DNA from: Clostridium celatum DSM 1785
Lineage (GTDB): Bacteria > Bacillota > Clostridia > Clostridiales > Clostridiaceae
Direction: 5' to 3'
Assembly (NCBI RefSeq): GCF_000320405.1
Contig: NZ_KB291653.1
Coordinates: forward strand, 1-45,053
DNA length: 45,053 nt
Notes under the pieces: generated by a model
The model's database searches: none
Told to the model about the DNA's origin: nothing
The model's input: only the letters and a program-made list of their open reading frames with translations
Translations under genes and position numbers: made by a program
Part shown: positions 37,069-45,053 of the stretch, piece after piece
Numbering within the stretch: the stretch's first letter is position 1
How the letters are laid out: each line of letters begins with the position of its first letter

Positions 37069-37224
37069 TTAAAATCCTCTTTTTTTAGCCTCTATTCCGC
37101 TTTCATTTAAAGCGGGCTCTTCTAAAGTTGTATTATATTTATTTTTAGGATTGTGATTTTGGGTTTTAGAACCATTTTTTAAATAATTTTCTTTAGTATA
37201 TTCTCTTTTATTGCTATTATTCAT
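37069..37224 (-). CDS. 51-residue hydrophilic small protein
   Basis: An open frame of 51 codons starting MNNSNKREYTKENYLKNG, rich in Asn, Lys and Glu and ending ESGIEAKKRGF. It has no cysteines, membrane segment or recognisable motif and is probably disordered. Evidence for a gene: TAGGAG at the right distance before ATG, a dedicated long terminator directly after the stop, and the 49-residue gene at 37261-37410 just upstream on the same strand. I do not recognise the family and do not know its function. Confidence 0.6.
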   Translation of the reverse strand: MNNSNKREYTKENYLKNGSKTQNHNPKNKYNTTLEEPALNESGIEAKKRGF

Positions 37225-37260
37225 ACTAAATCTCCTATTTTTATAATTTTAAATTTTACC

Positions 37261-37410
37261 TTAAAACTTAGGGTCTATTTCATCTCTTTGTATGCGCTTT
37301 AAATCTTTTAATCTTAAATGAGTAGTATCCATAATCTCTTCCCAAGGCTTTCCATCAATTATCATTCTTTTAGCTACATCTCTACTTAAAAGTGCATCTA
37401 ATTTTTTCAT
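37261..37410 (-). CDS. 49-residue helical small protein
   Basis: An open frame of 49 codons starting MKKLDALLSRDVAKRMIID. It has the look of a short helix-turn-helix: LSRDVAKRMI, a GKPWEEIMD turn and helix, then LRLKDLKRIQRDE. AAGGAGGG precedes ATG at good spacing. It ends 36 bp before the 51-residue gene, so the two probably form a small operon ended by the stem-loop at 37006-37059. The helix-turn-helix reading is a weak inference. No family is recognised. Confidence 0.6.
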   Translation of the reverse strand: MKKLDALLSRDVAKRMIIDGKPWEEIMDTTHLRLKDLKRIQRDEIDPKF

Positions 37411-37528
37411 ATTTAAATCCCTCCTTATGTTTTGATGTTATTATTTTATGGTTTTTTATGATTCTTATTCTAAGCATTAATTAACATAAGTTAGCGATGA
37501 AAAGGTAAATATGTTTTTTTTGCTAAAT

Positions 37529-37560
37529 AAAACACACTTAATTTAAATTAAGTGTGTTTT
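37529..37560 (-). terminator. Terminator of the RmlD-like gene
   Basis: 15-bp perfect arms (37529-37543 with 37546-37560; the innermost pairs open to form the loop), 5 bp past the stop of the minus-strand reductase gene, with a T-rich minus-strand 3' side. Confidence 0.8.
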
Positions 37561-37565
37561 TCAGA

Positions 37566-38426
37566 CTAAAACTTAAATTCTTTAATACATTTTTCTATTG
37601 CTTCAAAAGTATTAGAAAAATGTATATTGTTTTCTTTTAATTTTTTATTACTAATTCTAAGATCTCTCTTACTATTTTTAAATCTTTCTGTATCTTCTAT
37701 TATTATATCTTCTAACCTATGGTATAAACCTAAATCCTGCAATACTTTTTTACCAATTTCATAAGTGTTCATATGATTCTCAGAACCAAAATTGTAATCT
37801 CCAAAAGGAGAATTTAATAGCTTTTCAATATTTTTTATAACTTCATAAACATAGCTTATACCTCTAAATTCATTAGTTGCTAAAGCAATTTTTTCAGATT
37901 TTAATGCTGCATTTAATATATTGGTGATTATATTAGTATTAACTCTTTTATTTCTCTCAGGAAATGAAAACATCCAAGTTAACCTTAAATTATAGTAATT
38001 ATTTAGTATATTTTTTATTTCATTTTCTGCATTTAATTTAGTAAATCCATATACATTATTAGGAACTTTAATTATATCTTCACTATAGGGACCAGATTCT
38101 TTATTTCCAGCATAAACTTGATCACTACTAGCAAAAATTAAAGTACTATTATTAAGTGCACAACCTTTTGCAATATTTATACTTCCATTTAAATTTATTT
38201 CGTTTGCTAATTCAGGATTATTTTGACATTTACCTGTATCAGATATTGCTGCACTGTGAAATACTAAATCAAATTTATTATCTTTAAAAAGCTTATATAC
38301 TTTATATTCATCTGTAATATCTAATTCTTTTCTATTAACTTTTACTATTTCATATTTATTATTATAGTATTCAATAAATCTAGATGCTAAAAAACCATCG
38401 CATCCAGTAACTAATATTTTTTTCAT
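37566..38426 (-). CDS. RmlD-like NAD(P)-dependent sugar-nucleotide reductase/epimerase
   Basis: A 286-residue extended SDR enzyme. The cofactor loop ILVTGCDGFLASRF near residue 4 keeps G-X-X-G but has Ala for the usual third Gly. ELDITDEYKVYKLF and DLVFHSAAISDTGKC are close to dTDP-4-dehydrorhamnose reductase patterns, and the active site is IFASSDQVYAG (Ser) with VYGFTKLNAE (Tyr-X-X-X-Lys). The substrate is a nucleotide sugar or related compound that I cannot name, because no rml or other sugar genes are adjacent. AGGAGA precedes ATG. It is a lone gene with its own terminator. Confidence 0.85.
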   Translation of the reverse strand: MKKILVTGCDGFLASRFIEYYNNKYEIVKVNRKELDITDEYKVYKLFKDNKFDLVFHSAAISDTGKCQNNPELANEINLNGSINIAKGCALNNSTLIFASSDQVYAGNKESGPYSEDIIKVPNNVYGFTKLNAENEIKNILNNYYNLRLTWMFSFPERNKRVNTNIITNILNAALKSEKIALATNEFRGISYVYEVIKNIEKLLNSPFGDYNFGSENHMNTYEIGKKVLQDLGLYHRLEDIIIEDTERFKNSKRDLRISNKKLKENNIHFSNTFEAIEKCIKEFKF

Positions 38427-38522
38427 AATATTCTCCTAATCGCTTTTAATCATAGTATATTTTTATTATTTAATTTTATATTAAAAGCAATTATTTTTCT
38501 ACATATTAATTAATAATGAACA

Positions 38523-38554
38523 AATAAAGCTAAAAATATATTTTTAGCTTTATT
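38523..38554 (-). terminator. Terminator of the thioester-domain gene
   Basis: A 14-bp perfect stem (38523-38536 with 38541-38554) with a 4-base loop, 8 bp past the stop codon, with a T-rich arm in the minus direction. It confirms that the gene really ends at 38563. Confidence 0.8.
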
Positions 38555-38562
38555 ATAAAATA

Positions 38563-39285
38563 TTAACCATTGCCTTTGCACTTATTATCTAATATTTCAT
38601 TAGTATCCTTTAATATATTAGAATTATCTATTTTGGGTGAGTTAATTGAATTATCAGGAGATGGATTTACTTCCACTGAATTTTCTATATATAACACTAT
38701 TCTTTGAACTGAATTAGCTGATGTTTCATATTCTAAAAGAGTATGACGAACATCCTGTGATGTATAATTTTCAGCGTTTGCATAAATGTTTTTTATTGCA
38801 TCTAAAATTTTAATATTAGAGCTTTGAAATTTATTAATATCATATCCTTCTATTTTACTCCATAATGCAATTTGGGTTGCAAAATAAGCATCATTTTCAG
38901 TATCAACACCAAGCTCCTTAATAGATTTATTAGGATATCCAGCAGCTAATATACCAATAATATCATTGCGTACATTTCCAATGCTTATAAAGTTTTCTCC
39001 ACTTGGATAATTCTTCTCTATTTCTAAACAATAAGGTATTCCTATTTCACAATTGATTCTTTTAGCTTGTAAATAATAATCATCATAATAAATATTTCCT
39101 ATAATAGTATTGCCAGTGTTTATAACAATTGATTCTGGTATTGAATTTGTAAATTTTTCACTTTCTTTAATAATATCATTATTAATAATTATTTTAGCAT
39201 TTGTACTATTAATATCAAAAGCTATAATTATTAACACTAATATTAAAAATAGTGTAGTAAAGGTATTAATTAGTTTCTTCTTCAT
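38563..39285 (-). CDS. Secreted single thioester-domain (TQXA) protein
   Basis: A 240-residue exported protein. A signal or anchor helix covers residues 9-23, after three lysines. Two motifs mark a surface thioester domain: PYCLE with Cys86 and TQIALW with Gln138, the Cys-Gln pair that forms an internal thioester in adhesins of Gram-positive pathogens (TED/PF08341 family). Such a bond can react with host amines. After about residue 195 comes only a Ser/Pro/Asn-rich tail ending CKGNG. There is no LPXTG, no second membrane helix and no repeat of isopeptide domains, so attachment to the wall is unclear. AGGAGC precedes ATG. Confidence 0.8.
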   Translation of the reverse strand: MKKKLINTFTTLFLILVLIIIAFDINSTNAKIIINNDIIKESEKFTNSIPESIVINTGNTIIGNIYYDDYYLQAKRINCEIGIPYCLEIEKNYPSGENFISIGNVRNDIIGILAAGYPNKSIKELGVDTENDAYFATQIALWSKIEGYDINKFQSSNIKILDAIKNIYANAENYTSQDVRHTLLEYETSANSVQRIVLYIENSVEVNPSPDNSINSPKIDNSNILKDTNEILDNKCKGNG

Positions 39286-39432
39286 TTTTTATAGCTCCTA
39301 ACAAATTATTCTGTTAGTAGTATTATCTTCTATATGAAATATATACTTATATTTTTATAAAATAGCATAATTTTTATTTTTGAATATATTTATTATAACC
39401 TACAGTTTTTTTATTTTTTAAGTAAAATATGC

Positions 39433-39438
39433 TATAAT
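39433..39438 (+). promoter_or_regulatory. Extended -10 promoter of the 64-residue protein gene
   Basis: TGC followed directly by TATAAT (39433-39438), an extended -10 element, 53 bp upstream of the start codon. The -35 region is a T-rich stretch without a clear match. Confidence 0.45.
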
Positions 39439-39490
39439 TTGTATGTAAAATTAAGATTCAACTTTAATTTTGAAAGGAAGTGATTATTAA

Positions 39491-39685
39491 ATGAAAAATA
39501 ACGCTTACGAAGTGATGAAAGAAATGTGGAATATCGATGAACAAATTCAAAATTTAAGTGATAAATTAAAAAAGACATCTCAATATAGAGAAAGAGAAAT
39601 TATTGAAAAACAAATAGACAATCTCTATAGTGACTTTTTAAGGTATAAGCATTTATTAGAAAGTATAAAAGTAACTGGAGTTTGA
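39491..39685 (+). CDS. 64-residue coiled-coil small protein
   Basis: A short, highly charged, helical protein. Heptad-like spacing of Leu, Ile and Met runs through IDEQIQNLSDKLKK and REREIIEKQIDNLYSDF, suggesting a helical hairpin or coiled coil. No membrane segment and no cysteine. AAGGAAGTGA lies before ATG, a promoter-like TATAAT lies upstream and a terminator follows 12 bp past the stop, so this is a compact, complete transcription unit. I do not recognise the family; a role cannot be given. Confidence 0.72.
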   Translation: MKNNAYEVMKEMWNIDEQIQNLSDKLKKTSQYREREIIEKQIDNLYSDFLRYKHLLESIKVTGV

Positions 39686-39697
39686 TAAAATTTATAG

Positions 39698-39724
39698 CCA
39701 TACTATTTTATAGTATGGTTTTTA
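39698..39724 (+). terminator. Terminator of the 64-residue protein gene
   Basis: An 8-bp stem (39698-39705 with 39711-39718, CCATACTA and TAGTATGG) followed by T6 up to 39724. Confidence 0.85.
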
Positions 39725-39833
39725 AATTTAAAGTTTTAATTATCAATAAATTGAGAATTTGCATTTAAATAATAATAGTATATACTAATAACTGAAATTA
39801 TAAAATTTAGACATAGCTTAGAAGGAGATTATT

Positions 39834-40562
39834 ATGAACTATTTATCTGATTTACATACTCATACAATAGTAAGTGGACATGCTTATACTACATTAATGG
39901 AAAACATAGATTATTGCTCTAAAAATGGTATTAAAATTCTTGGTACATCTGAGCATGCACCAACAATGCCCGGAGCACCTCATTATTGGTATTTTGCTAA
40001 TTTAAAAGTATTACCTAGAGTAATAAAGGATGTCATTATTTTAAGGGGATGTGAAGCTAATATTACAGACATAGATGGTAATATAGATTTACCTTTTGAT
40101 GGAATGAAAAACTTAGACTATATGATTGCATCATTTCATGAACCAATTTTTACACCTAAAACATTAAAGGAAAATACACAAGCTATACTAAATGTAATGG
40201 ATAAGTATGAAAAGGTTGAAATATTAGGACACTTGGGAAATCCTAACTATGAACTTGATTATGATGCTATTATAAAAAAGGCTCATGATAAAAATATTAT
40301 GATTGAAATTAATAATAGTTCACTTGCAGGTGCATCAAGAGTTGGTAGTGATGTGAATTGTGAAAAAGTTGCTATACTTTGTAAAAAATATAAAACTAAA
40401 GTAATTCTTACATCTGATGCCCATTTTAGCAATCGTATAGGAGAATTTAGTAAAGGAATTGAACTATTTAAAAAGATAGAAATGCCAGAAGAACTTATAA
40501 TGAATGAGCCAGATAAACTAATCGCTCATTTAAAATCTAAAGGAAGACTTGAAGATTTATAA
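39834..40562 (+). CDS. PHP-domain phosphatase, YcdX family
   Basis: A 242-residue metal-dependent phosphoesterase. The PHP motifs are in order: DLHTHTIVSGHAYTT at residues 6-20 (H-X-H plus the third His), GTSEHAPTMPGAPHYWYF with metal-binding Glu and His residues, GCEANITD, ASFHEP, ILGHLGNPNY and TSDAHFSNRIG near residue 197. These are the signature of the YcdX group, which binds a trinuclear zinc site. The physiological substrate is unknown. GAAGGAGA precedes ATG. It is a single gene ended by a bidirectional terminator. Confidence 0.92.
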   Translation: MNYLSDLHTHTIVSGHAYTTLMENIDYCSKNGIKILGTSEHAPTMPGAPHYWYFANLKVLPRVIKDVIILRGCEANITDIDGNIDLPFDGMKNLDYMIASFHEPIFTPKTLKENTQAILNVMDKYEKVEILGHLGNPNYELDYDAIIKKAHDKNIMIEINNSSLAGASRVGSDVNCEKVAILCKKYKTKVILTSDAHFSNRIGEFSKGIELFKKIEMPEELIMNEPDKLIAHLKSKGRLEDL

Positions 40563-40576
40563 TTTATTATTAATAT

Positions 40577-40625
40577 AAAAGGTAACTAGAAAGTTTGAAT
40601 AAAAGTTATTATCTAGTTACCTTTT
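40577..40625. terminator. Bidirectional terminator between the PHP and M42 genes
   Basis: A 14-bp perfect stem (40577-40590 with 40612-40625) with a 21-base loop, between convergent genes, with A-rich and T-rich ends. Confidence 0.8.
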
Positions 40626-40632
40626 TAATTTA

Positions 40633-41673
40633 TTATATTAAGTATAATGCTAAAAGTTTGATAGTATTTATAAGAGCATTTACGTGTGTTCTTTCCATAC
40701 CATGGCTTGCATGTACACCAGGACCTATAAGCGCTCCCCTTATATCATTTCCAGATCTAAGTGCAGCACTTACATCAGAACCGTACATAGGATAAATATC
40801 TACAGCATAGTTTAAATTATTTTCTTTAGCTAGGTTAATAAGCTTAGTAGTCATATTATAGTCATATGGGCCACTAGAATCTTTAGCACAAATTGATACA
40901 TCATATTCACTACACGATAAATCATCTCCAATACATCCCATATCAACAGCAATCATTTCACTAATATCACTTGGAATATAAGATGAGCCATGCCCAACTT
41001 CTTCATAAGTTGAAATAACAATTTTTAAAGTATTCTTTGGCTTTAAATTTTCTCTATGCATCATTTCTAATAATGTAATTATTGCGGCTACACTACCTTT
41101 ATCATCTATAAACCTTGATTTAATAAATCCACTTTCAGTTATAGTTGTTTTAGGATCTATAAATATAAAATCACCTGGAGCTATTCCAAGTTTTTCTACA
41201 TCACTTTTAGACTTTACAATTTCATCAATTCTAACTTCCATGTTTTTTTCATCACGAGTTTTAGATTTACTATCTTCAAAAACATGTGCGGCAGGACTAG
41301 TACTTAGGAAGGTACCTGTATACTCTTTACCATTTCTTGTTCTTATAATACAATATTCACTATCGAGTGTTGGAAGTATTGGACCTCCTAGTATAGTGAA
41401 TTTTAATGTACCAGAGGCTGTTATGGACCTAACCATGGCACCTAACGTATCAACATGAGCACAAAGGCCTGTTGTTAAATCACAATTCTCTCCTTCTACT
41501 GTTATTATTCCACAACCTTTATTAGTTCTTTCAAACTTATATCCTAATGGTAAAACCATAGCTTCAATTTTGTCCATTATTTCAAAGCAAAAGCCTGTAG
41601 GACTATGGAATTTTAATATTTCATTTGCTGTACTTAATAAAAATTCTCTGTTAATATTAAACTCTTTACTCAA
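40633..41673 (-). CDS. M42 family metallo-aminopeptidase, TTG start
   Basis: A 346-residue enzyme of the tetrahedral aminopeptidase family with two metal ions, expected to trim peptides in the cytoplasm. Ligand motifs in order: GLCAHVDTLGAMV (His near 73), SRFIDDKGSVAA (bridging Asp), STYEEVGHG (catalytic Glu and ligand Glu), IAVDMGC (Asp) and GPGVHASHGMERTHV (C-terminal His). The start codon is TTG: GAGGAGG lies eight bases before it and no ATG occurs until about residue 33. The initial residues SKEFNINREFLL fit the family. Single gene, convergent with the PHP gene. Confidence 0.92.
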   Translation of the reverse strand: MSKEFNINREFLLSTANEILKFHSPTGFCFEIMDKIEAMVLPLGYKFERTNKGCGIITVEGENCDLTTGLCAHVDTLGAMVRSITASGTLKFTILGGPILPTLDSEYCIIRTRNGKEYTGTFLSTSPAAHVFEDSKSKTRDEKNMEVRIDEIVKSKSDVEKLGIAPGDFIFIDPKTTITESGFIKSRFIDDKGSVAAIITLLEMMHRENLKPKNTLKIVISTYEEVGHGSSYIPSDISEMIAVDMGCIGDDLSCSEYDVSICAKDSSGPYDYNMTTKLINLAKENNLNYAVDIYPMYGSDVSAALRSGNDIRGALIGPGVHASHGMERTHVNALINTIKLLALYLI

Positions 41674-41781
41674 TTAAATAGCCTCCTCAAAATTACCCTC
41701 TTTAGTTTGTGTGGTAAAATTTTCTTGTAACATTTTTATAATACCACATTAAATATTAGCACTCAAATATATAAATAACAG

Positions 41782-44700
41782 TTATTCAAATAATTCTAAT
41801 ATTTCATCATTTGTAAGTTTAGAAATTAATTTAGTGTTGGTAACATCATCATTTAAAACATCATTTATAATTTCCCTTTTTTCTTCTTGAAGTTGTATAA
41901 TTTTTTCCTCTATTGTATCTTTAGAAATAAGCTTAATTACCTCTACAATATTCTTTTGACCAATTCTATGGGCTCTATCTGTAGCTTGGTCTTCAATGGC
42001 AGGATTCCACCAAGGATCCATATGAATTACAATTTTAGCTGATGTTAAATTTAATCCAGTACCTCCTGCTTTTAAAGAAATTAAAAATACTAAACTTTCA
42101 TCACTATTATTAAAATTTTCTACAAGATTAATTCTCTCTTTTGCATTAGTAGCTCCATCTAAATACATGGTATTAATATTATCAAGTTCTAACTTATTTC
42201 TTAATCTTTTTAAAACAGAAGTAAATTGAGAAAATACTAATATTTTATTATTATTTTTAATTGCGTCATTTATTATTTCACAAGCTATAGGTAGTTTACC
42301 ATTATCCCCTAAATAATTATTATCAATTAAATAAGGATCTTGACACAATTGTCTAAGTCTTGTTAAATAAGATAAAATAGTAAACTTATCAGTATTTTTA
42401 TTTTTAATATTATTTTTTATTTCCTTCATATAATTTTTATAAGCTACTTTTTGAGCTAATGTCATAGGGACAAAGTATTTCTTTTCAATTTTATCTGGTA
42501 TTTCTAATAAAACATCTTTTTTTAATCTTCTTAAAATAAATGGTTTAATTAATTCCTTTAATTCATCAATATTTTCATCGTTATTTATATATTTTTCTTT
42601 GAATTTCTTTTCATTAAATAAATAGCCTGGCATTATAAAATCAAATATTGACCAAAGTTCAAGTAAGTTATTTTCAATAGGTGTTCCTGTCAGTGCAATT
42701 TTAGTTTTTGCATTTATACTTTTTATTGTCTTAGTATTTTGTGATTTTGGATTTTTAATATTTTGAGCTTCATCTATAATACAATAATCAAAAATATTAC
42801 TTTTATAAAAATCAATATCATTTTTTATAGTTCCATATGTAGTTATAAGTACATCATATAAATCTTTATTTGCAAGCACCTTTTGTCTAGCTGATTTACT
42901 TCCGTGAACTATACCAATTTTCATATTTGGTGCAAACCTAATAAACTCTTCCTTCCAATTATAAATAAGAGAAGTTGGTGTTATTATCAGTGATTTTTTA
43001 TTAGTTTCAGATAATAAGAATGATATAACTTGAATGGTTTTACCAAGACCCATCTCATCCGCTAATATCCCACCAAATTCCATATAACTTAAAGATTTTA
43101 GAAAATTGAATCCAACTAATTGATAATTTCTTAATGTACCATTTAAACCTTCAGGTTGATTTAATTGATCATTTATTCTATTAGAAATTTTATTAGTAAC
43201 TTTTTTTAATATCTCACTTCCTCTAATGAAGGTCAAATTGCTATTAGTTATATTATTTTCTAAGAATAAAGCTTTATTTTTGTCTACTTCTAACAAACCA
43301 TTTAATAGTTCAGAATCAGCATTTAAATTATCTATCATATTAAAGAAATTTTTAATACCTAAGTCTCTTAAATTTAAAAGTTTTCCTTTTTTAGTCTTAT
43401 AATAGTTCTTACCTTCATTCATAGCATTTAATATATTTTTATACTCATAAAATTCTAAGCCTTCTATAGCATATTTGAAATAAAATTTATCATCCTCTTC
43501 TTCAAGTGATGATGATATACATTCTTCTCCAATAAGCGACACTTCATTAAAATTATTTGAAAATACTACTTTAGCAAATTTACTCAATGAAGGAATTCCT
43601 ACTGATAATAATTCAAAAAGTTCATCATCGTTACCTATGAATATGAATTTATCATTTTTCTTAATAAAGCGTAATCTTTCTAATCTTCTTTCAATATAAT
43701 CTTCTAGTTCAAAATTTCTTAAAAAGATTTCATTATTTTTATCTAAAATATTTATAGTATCACCTAAGTAATCTATGGAGGCCTTACAAGTTATTTGTGA
43801 GTTTTCAAAGCCAAAGTAAAGCTTTATATTAAAAAGCTCAATACAAAACCTCTTAACACCTTCCCCTAAAGATATATCATTACTTATATTTTTTAATACT
43901 TTAAGCAAGTTTAATATTTCTCTAGAATCTTTTTTATATAGTATCTTCCCATTTTTCTTTAGTTCTTCCCATAATTTTTTATAGTGTTTTGATTGAGTAT
44001 CACTTGGCAAATATATATTTCTTTCGTTTAGGAATATATCGAAGTTTTTACTTAATGGGACCGGTAATTTCTTTTTTGTAGTTAATACAACTGTATCTTT
44101 TTCTAATTTTAAAGTAAATGTAAGATTAAGATCTTCATTAAATACATAAGATTCATAATTAATATAATCATAATTTAACTTAATCTTTTTATCTCTATTA
44201 ATTAGCATTAATATGGATCGTAATACATCATCTTTCACAACTAAGAATCTATCTTCATATATTTCAATAGAATTTCTTAAGTTAACTTTATTATAATTAT
44301 TAACAGAATTATTAATAGCTAAATTTTGATAAATAAAGTATAAAAGCTCTTCATCATTACTATTAAAACTCATGGCATATGGATTAAATAGAAATTCACC
44401 ATTGATTCTAAGGGATTTATTTTCATTTTTATGTTTAAAGAATTCCTTTAATTTACTAATTAAATATGTAGAAGTCTCTCCTATCCTCAATTGAATATAA
44501 TATTTTCTTTCATTAGGGCTTATTTTATGTAAGTCTGTTGCTTCCTTTATGTCTATATCTAATTTTAATTTAATTTTTTCTTTTAATGGAACATTTTTTC
44601 TCTCTTTTACATTAATATTATTTTTATTTATTTTCTTTTTTACAGCTGAATAAAAAGTAAAAGTACTAGCAACTATATGTTTGCATATATAGTCACTTTT

Positions 44701-44955
44701 ATACTTAGAAAAATCCTCATACTGTTTGCAGGTGCATGTACATCCAATAACCTTTTCTTTATTTAAATCAATTTTAATATGACAACTATAATACTCTTTT
44801 TTACTATTTACCTTAGAATATATGTGGTATATTCCAGAAATATTTTTACTACTTAAATTTGATACTAACTTTTCTTTATAAATCTCTTTGCCTTCTTTAA
44901 TAGTAACATTAGATCCTAAGGCTAATACTTTATCTAAAATATCTTTCAAATTCAA
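41782..44955 (-). CDS. SWIM-domain SNF2 family helicase-like ATPase, TTG start
   Basis: A 1057-residue protein. A SWIM zinc finger at residues 72-93 (CTCTCKQYEDF then YICKH, C-X-C...C-X-H) is followed by about 500 residues of the bacterial SNF2-associated region. The SNF2 ATPase occupies the C-terminal 430: ILADEMGLGKTIQV (Walker A, near 635), YCIIDEAQNIKNP (DEAQ, near 727), LTGTPIENN, LVFSQFTSVL, and AGGTGLNLT with DRAHRIGQ near 993. It should remodel DNA-protein complexes using ATP; the role is not known for this class. The start is TTG, with GAGGTGAG six bases upstream. No partner genes are next to it. Confidence 0.92.
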   Translation of the reverse strand: MNLKDILDKVLALGSNVTIKEGKEIYKEKLVSNLSSKNISGIYHIYSKVNSKKEYYSCHIKIDLNKEKVIGCTCTCKQYEDFSKYKSDYICKHIVASTFTFYSAVKKKINKNNINVKERKNVPLKEKIKLKLDIDIKEATDLHKISPNERKYYIQLRIGETSTYLISKLKEFFKHKNENKSLRINGEFLFNPYAMSFNSNDEELLYFIYQNLAINNSVNNYNKVNLRNSIEIYEDRFLVVKDDVLRSILMLINRDKKIKLNYDYINYESYVFNEDLNLTFTLKLEKDTVVLTTKKKLPVPLSKNFDIFLNERNIYLPSDTQSKHYKKLWEELKKNGKILYKKDSREILNLLKVLKNISNDISLGEGVKRFCIELFNIKLYFGFENSQITCKASIDYLGDTINILDKNNEIFLRNFELEDYIERRLERLRFIKKNDKFIFIGNDDELFELLSVGIPSLSKFAKVVFSNNFNEVSLIGEECISSSLEEEDDKFYFKYAIEGLEFYEYKNILNAMNEGKNYYKTKKGKLLNLRDLGIKNFFNMIDNLNADSELLNGLLEVDKNKALFLENNITNSNLTFIRGSEILKKVTNKISNRINDQLNQPEGLNGTLRNYQLVGFNFLKSLSYMEFGGILADEMGLGKTIQVISFLLSETNKKSLIITPTSLIYNWKEEFIRFAPNMKIGIVHGSKSARQKVLANKDLYDVLITTYGTIKNDIDFYKSNIFDYCIIDEAQNIKNPKSQNTKTIKSINAKTKIALTGTPIENNLLELWSIFDFIMPGYLFNEKKFKEKYINNDENIDELKELIKPFILRRLKKDVLLEIPDKIEKKYFVPMTLAQKVAYKNYMKEIKNNIKNKNTDKFTILSYLTRLRQLCQDPYLIDNNYLGDNGKLPIACEIINDAIKNNNKILVFSQFTSVLKRLRNKLELDNINTMYLDGATNAKERINLVENFNNSDESLVFLISLKAGGTGLNLTSAKIVIHMDPWWNPAIEDQATDRAHRIGQKNIVEVIKLISKDTIEEKIIQLQEEKREIINDVLNDDVTNTKLISKLTNDEILELFE

Positions 44956-45034
44956 TATTTACTCACCTCTTTTCATTGATTATAAATACTATTTAATCAT
45001 TATTATAGCATATAAGCCTTCCTAATAATCGAGT

Positions 45035-45040
45035 AGGAGG
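45035..45040 (+). promoter_or_regulatory. AGGAGG at the right edge, possible start of a plus-strand gene
   Basis: A perfect Shine-Dalgarno sequence lies 13 bases before the window ends, with no start codon after it in the window. It also pairs with CCTTCCTA about 17 bases upstream to form a weak hairpin. A gene would have to start just outside. Confidence 0.3.
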
Positions 45041-45053
45041 AAAATAATTATTT

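Noticed and set aside
38563..38700. Sortase signal at the end of the thioester protein
   Set aside because: The tail has no LPXTG-like motif, hydrophobic stretch or terminal charged cluster, and the terminator shows that the gene ends there.

Overview
The window looks like chromosomal DNA of a low-GC Gram-positive anaerobe of the genus Clostridium in the strict sense (cluster I). The DNA is very AT-rich, nearly every gene has a strong AGGAGG-like ribosome binding site, most transcription units end in AT-rich stem-loops, and the gene families (YqeB/YqeC/YedF, tandem dehydratase-activase fusion, membrane-bound pyrophosphatase, M42 peptidase) are typical of clostridia. I see no rRNA, tRNA, phage, IS element or CRISPR array.

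Layout. 1-5.9 kb: a methyltransferase, a 39-residue Cys-rich peptide, a Ca2+/H+ exchanger, glycerol kinase with a promoter and operator-like palindrome, a protein of unknown function and a HAD phosphatase. 6-20.5 kb: a metallocofactor region. It holds yqeC, selD (divergent) and a run of same-strand genes hypF-hypC-hypD-hypE-yqeB-xdhC-yedF-mocA, followed by a PfkB kinase gene upstream. A GH13 glucanase and glycogen synthase are interleaved with the selenium genes. 20.6-25 kb: one giant gene fusing two dehydratase-activase ATPases to an HgdB/double-cubane-like part. 25-31 kb: a TPR protein, an operon of M16 peptidase, recX and a membrane transglutaminase-like protein, and a two-component system. 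31-38.4 kb: an SDR reductase, a metallophosphoesterase, a secreted amidase, the K+-dependent type pyrophosphatase HppA, two tiny unannotated proteins and an RmlD-like reductase. 38.5-45 kb: a short secreted thioester-domain protein, a small coiled-coil protein, a PHP phosphatase, an M42 peptidase and a SWIM-SNF2 helicase.

How the genes fit together. SelD makes selenophosphate. YqeB, YqeC, YedF, an XdhC-type chaperone and a MocA-type cytidylyltransferase are the accessory set of selenium-dependent molybdenum hydroxylases. HypF, HypC, HypD and HypE build the Fe(CN)2CO group of NiFe hydrogenases. Here both accessory sets appear to lie on one transcript, yet no hydroxylase subunit, no hydrogenase subunit and no hypA/hypB is in the window. 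hypD is broken by an apparent single-base frameshift, so the Hyp pathway is either decaying or the base call is wrong. The most notable points are this combined maturation operon, the hypD lesion, the reversed domain order in the XdhC protein, the 1429-residue activase fusion and the anchorless thioester-domain protein.
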